From contig JAUIET010000009.1 in assembly GCA_030429735.1 (NCBI GenBank), forward strand, positions 144,259 through 208,258: a stretch of 64,000 bases of DNA, in the 5' to 3' direction. The position numbers were made by a program, and so were the translations under genes. This DNA is from Gammaproteobacteria bacterium. GTDB lineage: Bacteria > Pseudomonadota > Gammaproteobacteria > Pseudomonadales > JAUIET01. Below, in pieces: positions 57,401-64,000 of the stretch. The first letter of the stretch is position 1. Each line of letters starts with the position of its first letter. Under the pieces are notes generated by a model. It was not told the origin of the DNA and did no database searches. It worked only from the letters and a program-made list of their open reading frames with translations.

Positions 57401-57486
57401 AGAACGCGCGTCTCAGTCGAAATAACGGCGCGTCGTATCGTAGTGCTAATACACCTTCTTTAGTCGCTGAAGCCGCCCAGGTCTAG
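54433..57486 (+). CDS. CHC2/Toprim primase with ATPase domain, second copy
   Basis: Identical translation to the unit 1 primase, including the 36-base in-frame insert (here 54720-54755). All zinc-finger, Toprim and Walker residues are intact. Confidence 0.85.
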   Translation: MARIPNDELDRIKRQVSLLELVQGQGHEVVRQGKDYVIACPFHSDDTPSLIISPKSNLYHCFGCEAAGSVIDWVMQTQGVSFRHAVEVLRDDPSLLTQSARGSRGAGSAAKGTAVIRHPTTPKLDAPVSSDADDQAVLQQVIDYYHETLLGNADALAYLDKRGLNDAELIETFRLGYANRTLGLRLPQKSRKAGADIRGQLRRIGVYRDTGREHFNGSLVIPVLDTDGAVREVYGRKLGERLRKGTPKHTYLPGPHEGVFNIAGLAGAEEVILCESLIDALTFWRWGFRRVTSAYGVNGVTEELLRCLVDDGVKRVLIAYDRDDSGDKAAAKLAKTLNQHKIDAYRILFPKGMDANEYACQMSPPQKSLALVIRQAEPMGKVVHTIASSLAAEIATSEIDTQATPAPKPATAIPVDIKADGIYITLGDRVYRVKGFDQSALRDTLKITLMVTSQNPASQGEAFHLDTLDLYSSKQRQVFINQASVECGVTPEVVKTDLGKVLLQLETLQQIDSDENAVETTVLTDAERGEALALLTSPDLLDRILSDFSLAGVVGEETNKLAGYLACVSRQLERPLAVVIQSSSAAGKSALMESILALMPEEDRVQYSAMTGQSLFYMGETNLKHKILAIAEEEGAHNASYALKLLQSEGEVTIASTGKDEDSGDLVTKEYKVEGPVMLFLTTTAIDIDEELLNRCLVLTVNESREQTQAIHRAQRQRRTLDGLHSKLEKDRVVRLHQNAQRLLKPLAVINPYADQLTFLDDKTRTRRDHEKYLTLIDSITLLHQYQRNINTVEGPSGEPESAIEYIEVTLEDITTANRLAHEILGRTLDELPPQTRKLLSHIQSMVQAGCQAQGMEQKDYRFSRKDIRAATHWSDGQLKIHCKRLEELEYLLVHRGSRGHSLDYELLYDGAPADNADTASRLMGLIDIDSLYDAETSGVKRQKSEKKQQKTAPSRGQVRPKSGGRQGRENGRKAADHKDFEQNDLSNTENARLSRNNGASYRSANTPSLVAEAAQV

Positions 57487-57492
57487 CGGGCC

Positions 57493-58551
57493 ATGCCGTA
57501 CCGCAAGGACCGCCCGAGGCGGGGCGTGTACAAGAAAACGCGCCCCTCAAAAAAAGCGCTGGCGCCGACACCCAAAGCCACACCGCCGATCGATCACAAC
57601 GGCTTGTATCCGTACTTGTTGCGGTTCAGCGAATGGGCCGCGATGAGCGGGAATAGCCCAACCACCGTGAAAAGCCGTGAGCAGGTGCTCAGGCGCTTTA
57701 TTGCCTGGTGCGATGAGCGCGGCCTTGACGACCCGAACACCATCACACGGCCCATGCTGGAGCGCTACCAGGCGTATCTGTACCATTACCGCAAGGCGAA
57801 TGGGGACCCCTTAAGTCCGGGCTCTCAGCACGCCTTGCTGGCCCCTGTGAAAGCGTTCTTCAAATGGCTGGTGCAGCAGAACTACCTGCTACATAACCCG
57901 GCGTCTGAGCTGGTGCTGCCCAAACAGATTCGCGGCCTACCACCGGCCATACTGACGGTGGAGGAAGTGGATCAGCTGATCCATCTGCCCGACACCGACA
58001 CCCCATACGGCATTCGAGACCGGGCCATTCTGGAAACGCTGTACAGCACGGGCATTCGCCGTATGGAGCTGGTCAACCTGAGCGTGTACGACATCGACGC
58101 AGCCCGAAAGACCTTGTTGGTGCGACAGGGCAAGGGCCGTAAAGATCGCCTGTTGCCACTGGGCGAGCGTGCCTTGCACTGGATTGACCGCTACCGGCAG
58201 GACGCCCGACCCAGGCTGTTGACCCACGAAGACGACCGCACGCTGTTTCTGACCGACTACGGGGAACCCTGGCACAAAAACCGTTTGTCGGACCTGGTGC
58301 GCAAATACCTGCACCACGCGCAAATCGACAAGCCGGGCGCCTGTCACCTGTTCCGCCACGCAATGGCGACCCACATGCTGGAGAACGGGGCGGATATCCG
58401 CTATATCCAGCAAATGCTGGGGCATTCGGACCTGTCGACGACGCAGATTTACACGCAGGTGAGCATTCAAAAACTGAGAGACATTCATGCGGCAACGCAT
58501 CCGGCGCGGTTGGAAAAGGCCACTGAAACCGATCAGCTGACGGCTAAATGA
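57493..58551 (+). CDS. tyrosine recombinase, second copy
   Basis: Identical translation to the recombinase at 48746, with a complete catalytic set. Two intact integrase genes are therefore present in the array. Confidence 0.9.
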   Translation: MPYRKDRPRRGVYKKTRPSKKALAPTPKATPPIDHNGLYPYLLRFSEWAAMSGNSPTTVKSREQVLRRFIAWCDERGLDDPNTITRPMLERYQAYLYHYRKANGDPLSPGSQHALLAPVKAFFKWLVQQNYLLHNPASELVLPKQIRGLPPAILTVEEVDQLIHLPDTDTPYGIRDRAILETLYSTGIRRMELVNLSVYDIDAARKTLLVRQGKGRKDRLLPLGERALHWIDRYRQDARPRLLTHEDDRTLFLTDYGEPWHKNRLSDLVRKYLHHAQIDKPGACHLFRHAMATHMLENGADIRYIQQMLGHSDLSTTQIYTQVSIQKLRDIHAATHPARLEKATETDQLTAK

Positions 58552-58564
58552 GAGGAAACTTGAT

Positions 58565-58789
58565 ATGCTTAGTGGGAACGCCTCTGAGGGACTTGCCATG
58601 CAAACGGCAATGGATATTAAACAAGCCGCGCATCAGTTGATTGACCAGTTGCCGACCGATGCCACCTGGGATGATGTGGTGTATCGACTGGTGGAACGCC
58701 GAGAAATCGAAATGGGGTTGGCTGACAGCGAGGCTGGTCGTACTACGCCGGTGGAAGATGTGATGAAGGACTTTGGCCTTGAGCCATGA
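58565..58789 (+). CDS. antitoxin of a RelE/ParE-type module, second copy
   Basis: Identical to the antitoxin at 49818 and overlapping its toxin by ATGA. Confidence 0.8.
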   Translation: MLSGNASEGLAMQTAMDIKQAAHQLIDQLPTDATWDDVVYRLVERREIEMGLADSEAGRTTPVEDVMKDFGLEP

Positions 58790-59082
58790 AGGTGCATTGG
58801 ACAGATCGTGCCAAAGCTCGGCTGCACGACATCCACGACCACATCGCGAAAGAGAACCCCAAAGCCGCCAGACAAGTCGTTGAGAAAATCCTGCGTCGTT
58901 CCTGGGAATTGGGTGAGCTACCTGACATCGGGCATGAGGTGGAGGGTTACGAAAACACCGAATTACAAGAAGCTTTAGTCCGCCCGTACCGTCTGATCTA
59001 TCTTAAGAAGGCCACTCAGGTCGATGTGATCACTGTGCTGCATTACCGGCAGCTGTTGCCGGGTGACTTACAGGTATCCTGA
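58786..59082 (+). CDS. RelE/ParE family toxin, second copy
   Basis: Identical to the toxin at 50039. Either copy of the pair could keep the whole array in the population, as loss of both units would be needed to remove the antitoxin. Confidence 0.85.
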   Translation: MKVHWTDRAKARLHDIHDHIAKENPKAARQVVEKILRRSWELGELPDIGHEVEGYENTELQEALVRPYRLIYLKKATQVDVITVLHYRQLLPGDLQVS

Positions 59083-59730
59083 GTTCTTATCGAGTCTTGT
59101 GCCATCGGACGGTGTGAGCGTCTGTCATCTTTATTGCAAAAAGACCGCAATAAAGCCGCCAGCCGCAGATCGCACTCCGTTATAAGCTGAGCAGTAATCT
59201 GGACGTGCAACCCGTTCGTTCACAGGCAAAGAAGGAAGTCGGTTGTCGCCCCTGAACGGGGCTTAACCTCCGCTTCGCCTCTCCCGCTCCTCCCCCGCCC
59301 ACCAATGCGCCTGCCCTTCGGAGGGTAGGGCGCAGTGAACCGACACCAAAGCATTCTAAACACCGCCCGTGCCACACCCGTTAAGCGCATTGGCGTTCGG
59401 GAGTCGTAGCTCCGGCCGCGTAGGACAGGGCCGCTAAGGGCCGCACTGTGCATTAAATCCAAAGCAGGCCGCGCACCTCTCAAAACATCCTTCATTTAGC
59501 CGCTACGCGGCTGTGGCGCCTGCCGGCGCCGCCGCTAAAGGAGTGGTGCAGCACTTTGTCGGCAATACCGCGATGGCGGGAAGAGCGTGTCTGCTGTGTG
59601 CCATTAGAGGGTAGCACCGTGCTCGGTCAGTCAAGGCCAGGCCACGCAAGCGTGGTGCTACGCAGCCTTGACAGCCCTGCGCGCGATGCAGGCGGGAAAT
59701 GGCAAACAACAGCCACTTCGGAGAACCGAT
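59083..59730. other. structured non-coding region of unit 2
   Basis: Copy of 50336-50983 with the same palindromes: CTTTATTGC/GCAATAAAG at 59129-59155, the cloverleaf at 59495-59539 and the nested repeat at 59630-59672. Confidence 0.5.
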
Positions 59731-60000
59731 ATGAACAGAGCCATGGATAAAACCGTCACCATCCGTATTAACGTACACACTGAGGTGTTGAACGAACTGG
59801 AGTACCTGGTGGAACTGCACCAGCAACATGGTGCACCGGCACGAATGGAAACCATAGAATCGTTGGTGAACTATGTACTGGCGAGTATCGCGGATGGCTC
59901 ACGTCGGCCAGGGTCGTGGGAGCGCCAATTGCTGGAGAGTCTGGGGCTGGTCGCCGACTGTGCGGCGCATCACCGCTATAGAGACCGGTACGGCCCGTGA
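59731..60000 (+). CDS. small unknown protein of the element, second copy
   Basis: Identical to the protein at 50984, with the same GGAG-preceded ATG. Confidence 0.6.
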   Translation: MNRAMDKTVTIRINVHTEVLNELEYLVELHQQHGAPARMETIESLVNYVLASIADGSRRPGSWERQLLESLGLVADCAAHHRYRDRYGP

Positions 60001-60269
60001 GTCGAGTCTCGAATACTCTCTTTTTACCCAAAGCACTCGCGTTGCTCGCGGGGCAGGCTCAGCCGCTGACGCGGACAACGCGCCTGGCGGCGCGGCGGCT
60101 AAAGGGAAAGGCATTGTTACTTCGTTAGCTGGTTCGCCGAATCAAAAAGTGCGTCTGGGGATTTTTTACGGTAAGCTGGTTTTGCCTTAAGCGCATTTGT
60201 TCTTTAACAGCCTGATTCCTCTAGGAAAAAACCCCACTTCCGGCTACGACGCCCGTCGGGCCGATCAGT
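60001..60269. other. right-end non-coding region of unit 2
   Basis: Copy of 51254-51522, with the REP-like repeat from 60026 and the right end ...GGGCCGATCAG next to the third att core. Confidence 0.55.
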
Positions 60270-60281
60270 TTATAACTATTA
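60270..60281. repeat. putative att core at the left end of unit 3
   Basis: TTATAACTATTA is conserved, but the next bases change from CCGCAC to TAGGGA. The units therefore share exactly this 12-base core plus the diverged RHS coding sequence after it. This marks the right border of unit 2. Confidence 0.7.
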
Positions 60282-61413
60282 TAGGGATTATGAGCCCGAA
60301 ACGGGCAGATACACTCAATCAGATCCCATAGGGCTAAAAGGCGGCTTAAACACGTATGCCTACGTCACGAACAATCCGCTGCAGCTTACCGACATTCTTG
60401 GATTAGCGCCGGATGCCAGCGGTGCTGGACCAGAACCAGATGTACCCGAAGCGGATGTTTCTGATTATTCGTTTAGCGATAAATTGGAAATTGTTCTCCA
60501 ATCGACTTTTGAGCACCTAAAGGCGCAAGGTGCGGACACCGCAAAAAATCTACTTGCTGAGCTGCTCAAGCCCGAGGCGTTGGCTGTGATGGCTGGGAGT
60601 ATGATAGCCTTAGCTGGCCTTCAAGCGATCCCTGTAGTCAATGGAATTGTTGATGCTGCGCTAGCCATTTACATCTATTGGAATTTCGGGAAAGCAGGTA
60701 TCAGCTTTCTGGGAACGTTGCTCGATGTTGCATTGAGTGTAAATTCTGCAAGTTTTAGATGCGACCTCAATACACTTGGCGAAGAGTTGGGCGATGCGAT
60801 TATTACCCTTGGTGTTTCAGCGTTTGACTTGCTTGACCGGCGTGGTGGGTTCCTCAAGAAGTTAGATGAAAACAGGATTTCAAACGCTGTTCCCAACAAT
60901 AATCTAAAGGTCGGGATAAAAGACAATGGCGGTAGCAGTGGGACACCTGGCCGCACAACGAGAACAATTGAAGAGCTCCTGCCTGGGGGTAAGGTTCCTA
61001 GCGTTAGAAATAATGAGTTTAATAAATGGTTTGATAATCTATCGGCGGAAGAATTTGACTTGTTGTGGTCGAATCCAAAAATCAGAACACGAATCGAGGA
61101 GCGCATTAGGCACCCAAAAAAATTACATGAATGGTGTATGGTTTGTCGAGCGCCAAAATTTAAACGTTGGGGGTTGTCGATGGATGAAATTAAGCGTTTC
61201 CGAACTAGGACCATAGAACTCAAGTGGATACACCCTGACACCGGGGTTCCTGGTGGTCACAGTGGTGACGGAGCAGGGAAATTCCATAACGAGCTGAAAA
61301 AAATTACGGATGATAGTTCATCATTAAAAGAGTTTAATCAAAAGCTGATACAGCTCAGAAATAGATGGAAAATAGATCCCTCAATATTGCCGGATTTCCC
61401 CAAGTCTGATTAG
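60271..61413 (+). pseudogene. orphan RHS tip with a different toxin (unit 3)
   Basis: An open frame from the att core: [49 protein letters not shown], similar to the active RHS core. It then diverges into a hydrophobic segment ([19 protein letters not shown] and later), a linker [13 protein letters not shown] and a new C-terminal domain. That domain has [36 protein letters not shown] and [15 protein letters not shown], a pattern I associate with RHS/CdiA-type toxin tips of unknown activity, possibly a nuclease. There is no HINT domain. No ATG/GTG/TTG precedes the RHS part; a TTG at 60484 would yield a 309-residue fragment. Confidence 0.78.
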
Positions 61414-61420
61414 GTCTAAC

Positions 61421-62083
61421 ATGAATAGTTTGGTTCTAGATTGGATTGAGTTTTGCAGTGGATCCAAGCAGTTTGATAAAGATCATTTCTTTGCGCTTTT
61501 TTCAAATCATTCGTCAGACGAGGAGCTAAACGAAGTGTTTAGTTACATCCCTGAATCTGAAGATTTGCGCCAGAATCTTTTTAAGGTTATGTCGTGCGGT
61601 AGTATTGAAAATGGTCCTTACCTTCTTCCAACAGCACATGCTGTATATGATAAAAAGGAGTTGGTTGATCTAGCCGTCAATGATTTGAAAGAAATGAGGC
61701 GTTTGTGCATTGACGCAGGAGAGGGAGAGATAGCTGAGATCATTGATAATGCGCAGCCGAGATTTTCCAGCAATCAAGATGAATACGACTACCTCTTGCA
61801 AGCAGATATTCCACATTTCTGGCTTTATGAAACAATAGGTGACCATATTGCAGAACATATGAAGCATGATGGGAAGGTGATTGATGCATTTTTAGAAGCA
61901 TTATATGGACTTACTGCTGACTACTATCTCGTTTGGTATATCACTGCCCCATTATGCGCTTTAGATGTGAGCTTTGAGAATTACTATGAGCTGTGGGCAA
62001 AAGGAGGGGATTATCTTTTAACTAACGATGAAATTGTGGTTTTCAGGGCTAATACAATGAAAGCGAAAGATTCGGAAGCTTAA
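61421..62083 (+). CDS. probable immunity protein for the unit 3 toxin
   Basis: A 220-residue acidic soluble protein, 7 bases after the orphan toxin. I do not recognise the family. It is rich in Asp/Glu and aromatic residues (ADYYLVWYITAPLCALDVSF; YYELWAKGGDYLL) and A/T-rich like the preceding toxin. Position is the main argument for an immunity role. Confidence 0.65.
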   Translation: MNSLVLDWIEFCSGSKQFDKDHFFALFSNHSSDEELNEVFSYIPESEDLRQNLFKVMSCGSIENGPYLLPTAHAVYDKKELVDLAVNDLKEMRRLCIDAGEGEIAEIIDNAQPRFSSNQDEYDYLLQADIPHFWLYETIGDHIAEHMKHDGKVIDAFLEALYGLTADYYLVWYITAPLCALDVSFENYYELWAKGGDYLLTNDEIVVFRANTMKAKDSEA

Positions 62084-62102
62084 ATTGTGGCCGTATCCTT
62101 TC

Positions 62103-62492
62103 TCAAGACGCTTGCTGCTGAATAATCGCCTCCAACATATCCATGGCCAGTTTTTGCTTGGTGCGAGGCATCCTGGTGATCTGTTCCATTTGTTGCTGTA
62201 GCCGGGAGGCAGGGCCGCGTTTGGCGGGCCGTTGATCCATGCCAACTAGCTGTTCCAGAGAGATAGCAAATAACTTGGCCAATACCGGCAACAGCGATGC
62301 AGGAATCTTGCGCGCACCGGCTTCGTAGGCCGCAATTAGTTGCTGTGAAATCCCCAATGTCTCCGCCAGCTCGGTCTGGGTTAGCCCCATTTCTTTGCGG
62401 TACACGGCCACACGTTTACCGAGTTGTTTGAAAAACGCGGCATTGTCTTTGGTCATTTGTTCATCCAACAAGCTGTACGTCACTGTTGGCAT
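62103..62492 (-). CDS. XRE-family regulator of unit 3 (different from units 1-2)
   Basis: A 129-residue Cro/C1-type regulator with LTQTELAETLGISQQLIAAYEAGARKIP as the helix-turn-helix region (residues ~39-66) and a C-terminal helical domain. It occupies the same place and strand as the unit 1 regulator but has a different sequence. The frame extends to 62543, which would run into the operator; the ATG at 62492 is chosen. Confidence 0.83.
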   Translation of the reverse strand: MPTVTYSLLDEQMTKDNAAFFKQLGKRVAVYRKEMGLTQTELAETLGISQQLIAAYEAGARKIPASLLPVLAKLFAISLEQLVGMDQRPAKRGPASRLQQQMEQITRMPRTKQKLAMDMLEAIIQQQAS

Positions 62493-62537
62493 AGCATAAC
62501 CCTGTTTCTTTGGTCTCCAGTCTTTAGCGGTTGACGA

Positions 62538-62583
62538 TACCACAAAATGTGGTAATCTTAAACACGATTATTTTTTTGTGGTA
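62538..62583. promoter_or_regulatory. operator of the unit 3 regulator
   Basis: Palindrome TACCACA-AAA-TGTGGTA (62538-62554) and a further half-site TGTGGTA (62577-62583) in the gap between regulator and primase-recombinase gene. It is unlike the CTATATAG dyads of units 1-2, in line with the changed regulator. Confidence 0.7.
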
Positions 62584-62613
62584 TCTATTGACAACATTTT
62601 GGAGTTTGTAGGC

Positions 62614-64000
62614 ATGGTAAGAATTCGCAACGACGAACTGGACCGCATCAAGCGTGAGGTGTCATTGCTGGAACTGGTGCAACGCCAGGGCCATACGGTG
62701 GTGCGTCAGGGCAAGGATTACGTGATTGCCTGCCCGTTTCATGCCGACGATACGCCGAGCCTGATCATCAGCCCCAAAAGCAATCTGTACCACTGCTTTG
62801 GCTGTGAGGCGGCGGGCTCGGTGATTGACTGGGTGATGCAGACGCAGGGCGTGAGTTTTAGGCACGCGGTTGAGGTGTTGCGCGATGACCCTTCTCTTTT
62901 AGCCGCCAAGGGAACAACGGTGACGCGGCACCCGACGACGCCTAAGCTGGATGCGCCGCCTAAGCTGGATGCGCCGGTATCGAATGATGCGGACGATCAA
63001 GCGGTGCTGCAGCAGGTGATTGAGTATTACCACGAGACCTTGTTGGGCAGTGAGGAGGCGCTGGCGTATCTGGAGAAGCGCGGCTTGAATGATGCGGAGT
63101 TGATCGAGGCGTTCAGGCTGGGTGTTGCCAACCGGACTTTAGGTTTGAGGTTGCCGCAAAAAAGGCGCAAGGCGGGTGCGGACATCCGTGGACAGTTGCA
63201 GCGCATTGGTGTGTTTCGCGCCACTGGGCGGGAGCATTTTAACGGTTCGTTGGTGATACCGGTGCTGGATACCGACGGAGCAGTTCGCGAAGTATACGGA
63301 CGCAAGCTGGGTGAGCGGTTGCGCAAAGGGACGCCGAAACACACGTACCTGCCGGGGCCGCACGAGGGAGTATTCAATATCGCCGGGCTTGCGGGTGCGG
63401 AGGAAGTGATTCTGTGCGAATCGCTGATTGATGCGTTGACGTTCTGGCGTTGGGGCTTTCGCCATGTCACGAGTGCGTACGGGGTGAATGGGGTCACTGA
63501 GGAGCTGTTGCAGTGCCTGGTGGAGGGTGGGGTTAAGCGGGTATTGATTGCCTATGATCGGGACGAATCGGGGGATGATGCGGCCCGAAAGACCCTGCTG
63601 GTCAGACAGGGCAAGGGCCGCAAAGATCGCCTGTTGCCGCTGGGGGAACGCGCCTTGTACTGGATTGACCGCTACCGGCAGGAATCCCGCCCCAGGTTGC
63701 TGGCCCACGAGGACGATCGTACCTTGTTCCTGACCGACTACGGGGAACCCTGGCACAAGAACCGTTTGTCGGACCTGGTGCGCAAATACCTGCACCATGC
63801 CCGCATCGACAAGCCCGGTGCCTGTCATCTGTTCCGCCATGCGATGGCGACACACATGCTGGAGAACGGCGCCGATATCCGCTATATCCAGCAGATGCTG
63901 GGGCATTCGGATCTGTCGACGACGCAGATTTACACGCAGGTAAGCATTCAGAAGCTCAGAGACATTCATGCGGCGACGCACCCGGCGCGGCTGTCAGGCT
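62614..64000 (+). CDS. in-frame primase-recombinase fusion (deletion derivative), partial
   Basis: Starts like the unit 1 primase (MVRIRNDELDRIKREVSLLE) with the CHC2 zinc finger (CPFHADDTPSL...YHCFGC) and Toprim motifs (CESLIDALTFWRWG; AYDRDESGDDAA). At ~63575-63590 it passes, without frame change, into the recombinase catalytic domain (ARKTLLVRQGKGRKDRLLPL ... HLFRHAMATHML ... LGHSDLSTTQIYTQ). The primase ATPase half and the recombinase N-terminal domain plus first catalytic Arg are missing. The frame is open to the window end, so the C-terminus is not seen. A local duplication PKLDAP-PKLDAP lies near 62942-62977. It lacks the 36-base REP-like insert of units 1-2. Confidence 0.85.
   Translation, partial: MVRIRNDELDRIKREVSLLELVQRQGHTVVRQGKDYVIACPFHADDTPSLIISPKSNLYHCFGCEAAGSVIDWVMQTQGVSFRHAVEVLRDDPSLLAAKGTTVTRHPTTPKLDAPPKLDAPVSNDADDQAVLQQVIEYYHETLLGSEEALAYLEKRGLNDAELIEAFRLGVANRTLGLRLPQKRRKAGADIRGQLQRIGVFRATGREHFNGSLVIPVLDTDGAVREVYGRKLGERLRKGTPKHTYLPGPHEGVFNIAGLAGAEEVILCESLIDALTFWRWGFRHVTSAYGVNGVTEELLQCLVEGGVKRVLIAYDRDESGDDAARKTLLVRQGKGRKDRLLPLGERALYWIDRYRQESRPRLLAHEDDRTLFLTDYGEPWHKNRLSDLVRKYLHHARIDKPGACHLFRHAMATHMLENGADIRYIQQMLGHSDLSTTQIYTQVSIQKLRDIHAATHPARLSG

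Larger units (their letters stand above)
51523..60269 (+). mobile_element. unit 2 of the tandem RHS-tip element, 8,747 bp
   Basis: Direct repeat of unit 1; every gene recurs 8,747 bases downstream with the same translation, and I saw no base difference. It carries the same tip, immunity gene, regulator, primase, recombinase, toxin-antitoxin pair and non-coding DNA. A tandem insertion, a recent duplication by homologous recombination, or (less likely, given the different right neighbour) an assembly error could explain it. Confidence 0.8.

Noticed and set aside
42776..60269. Composite transposon flanked by insertion sequences
   Set aside because: No transposase or terminal inverted repeats at the borders; the borders are a 12-base direct repeat in coding DNA and the only mobility enzyme is a tyrosine recombinase.
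42776..60269. Assembly artefact producing the duplicate
   Set aside because: Not fully excluded, but the two copies have different neighbours on both sides and the border matches the third, diverged unit, which an artefact would not predict.

Overview
The window looks like a chromosomal segment of a marine gammaproteobacterium. The evidence is the fadB-fadA operon, the fdxA-mutS-recA-recX order also found in pseudomonads, a long-form queF, alaA, and the marine proteobacterial dedicated sortase system. I cannot name the genus; a Cellvibrionales/Oceanospirillales-like host is a guess.

Layout. 1-3,284 (minus strand): an Mrp/Mnh-type multisubunit cation/proton antiporter operon in the order E-F-G-(DUF4040+B)-C-D, with mnhD cut by the window edge. 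3,492-6,687 (minus): alaA, an unknown membrane-anchored protein, and a CBS-GGDEF protein whose stop codon lies in a 12-bp tandem repeat. 6,913-20,531: core genes fadB-fadA, cinA, a YadGH-like ABC exporter, queF, a candidate Csr/Rsm-type sRNA, fdxA, mutS, SOS-controlled recA-recX, a HIT protein and a cupin. 20,538-26,763: a two-component pair divergent from a VIT/vWA sortase target, a sortase and an unknown coupled gene.

27,257-38,471: a Flp/Tad pilus locus with Flp pilin, TadG- and TadE-like proteins, a second tiny prepilin-like protein, CpaB, secretin, an FHA-TadA fusion, TadB, TadC, a DUF192 protein and TadD. The next gene (38,520-44,501) encodes a 1,993-residue protein that starts with a TadE-like domain and continues as an RHS-repeat polymorphic toxin with a HINT autoprotease and a C-terminal HNH nuclease. 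An ankyrin-repeat candidate immunity protein follows. A pilus-assembly domain heading an RHS toxin, as the last gene of a tad cluster, suggests toxin display or delivery through the Tad machinery.

42,776-64,000: an array of mobile units. Each unit begins inside the RHS core at the codons for the conserved Y-N-Y-Y-R motif (shared core TTATAACTATTA). It carries the end of the RHS core, a toxin tip, an immunity gene, an XRE regulator, a CHC2-Toprim primase/ATPase and a tyrosine recombinase; complete units also carry a RelE/ParE-type toxin-antitoxin pair, a small unknown gene and a highly structured non-coding stretch. The first two units are direct repeats with a period of 8,747 bp and no difference found by eye. 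The third is diverged, has a different toxin, immunity protein and regulator, and its primase is fused in frame to the recombinase by a deletion. Downstream tips lack an RHS 5' part and a start codon at their head, so they are silent orphan tips. The inference is an element that swaps the toxin tip of a Tad-linked RHS protein by site-specific integration into the RHS core, pushing older tips downstream.
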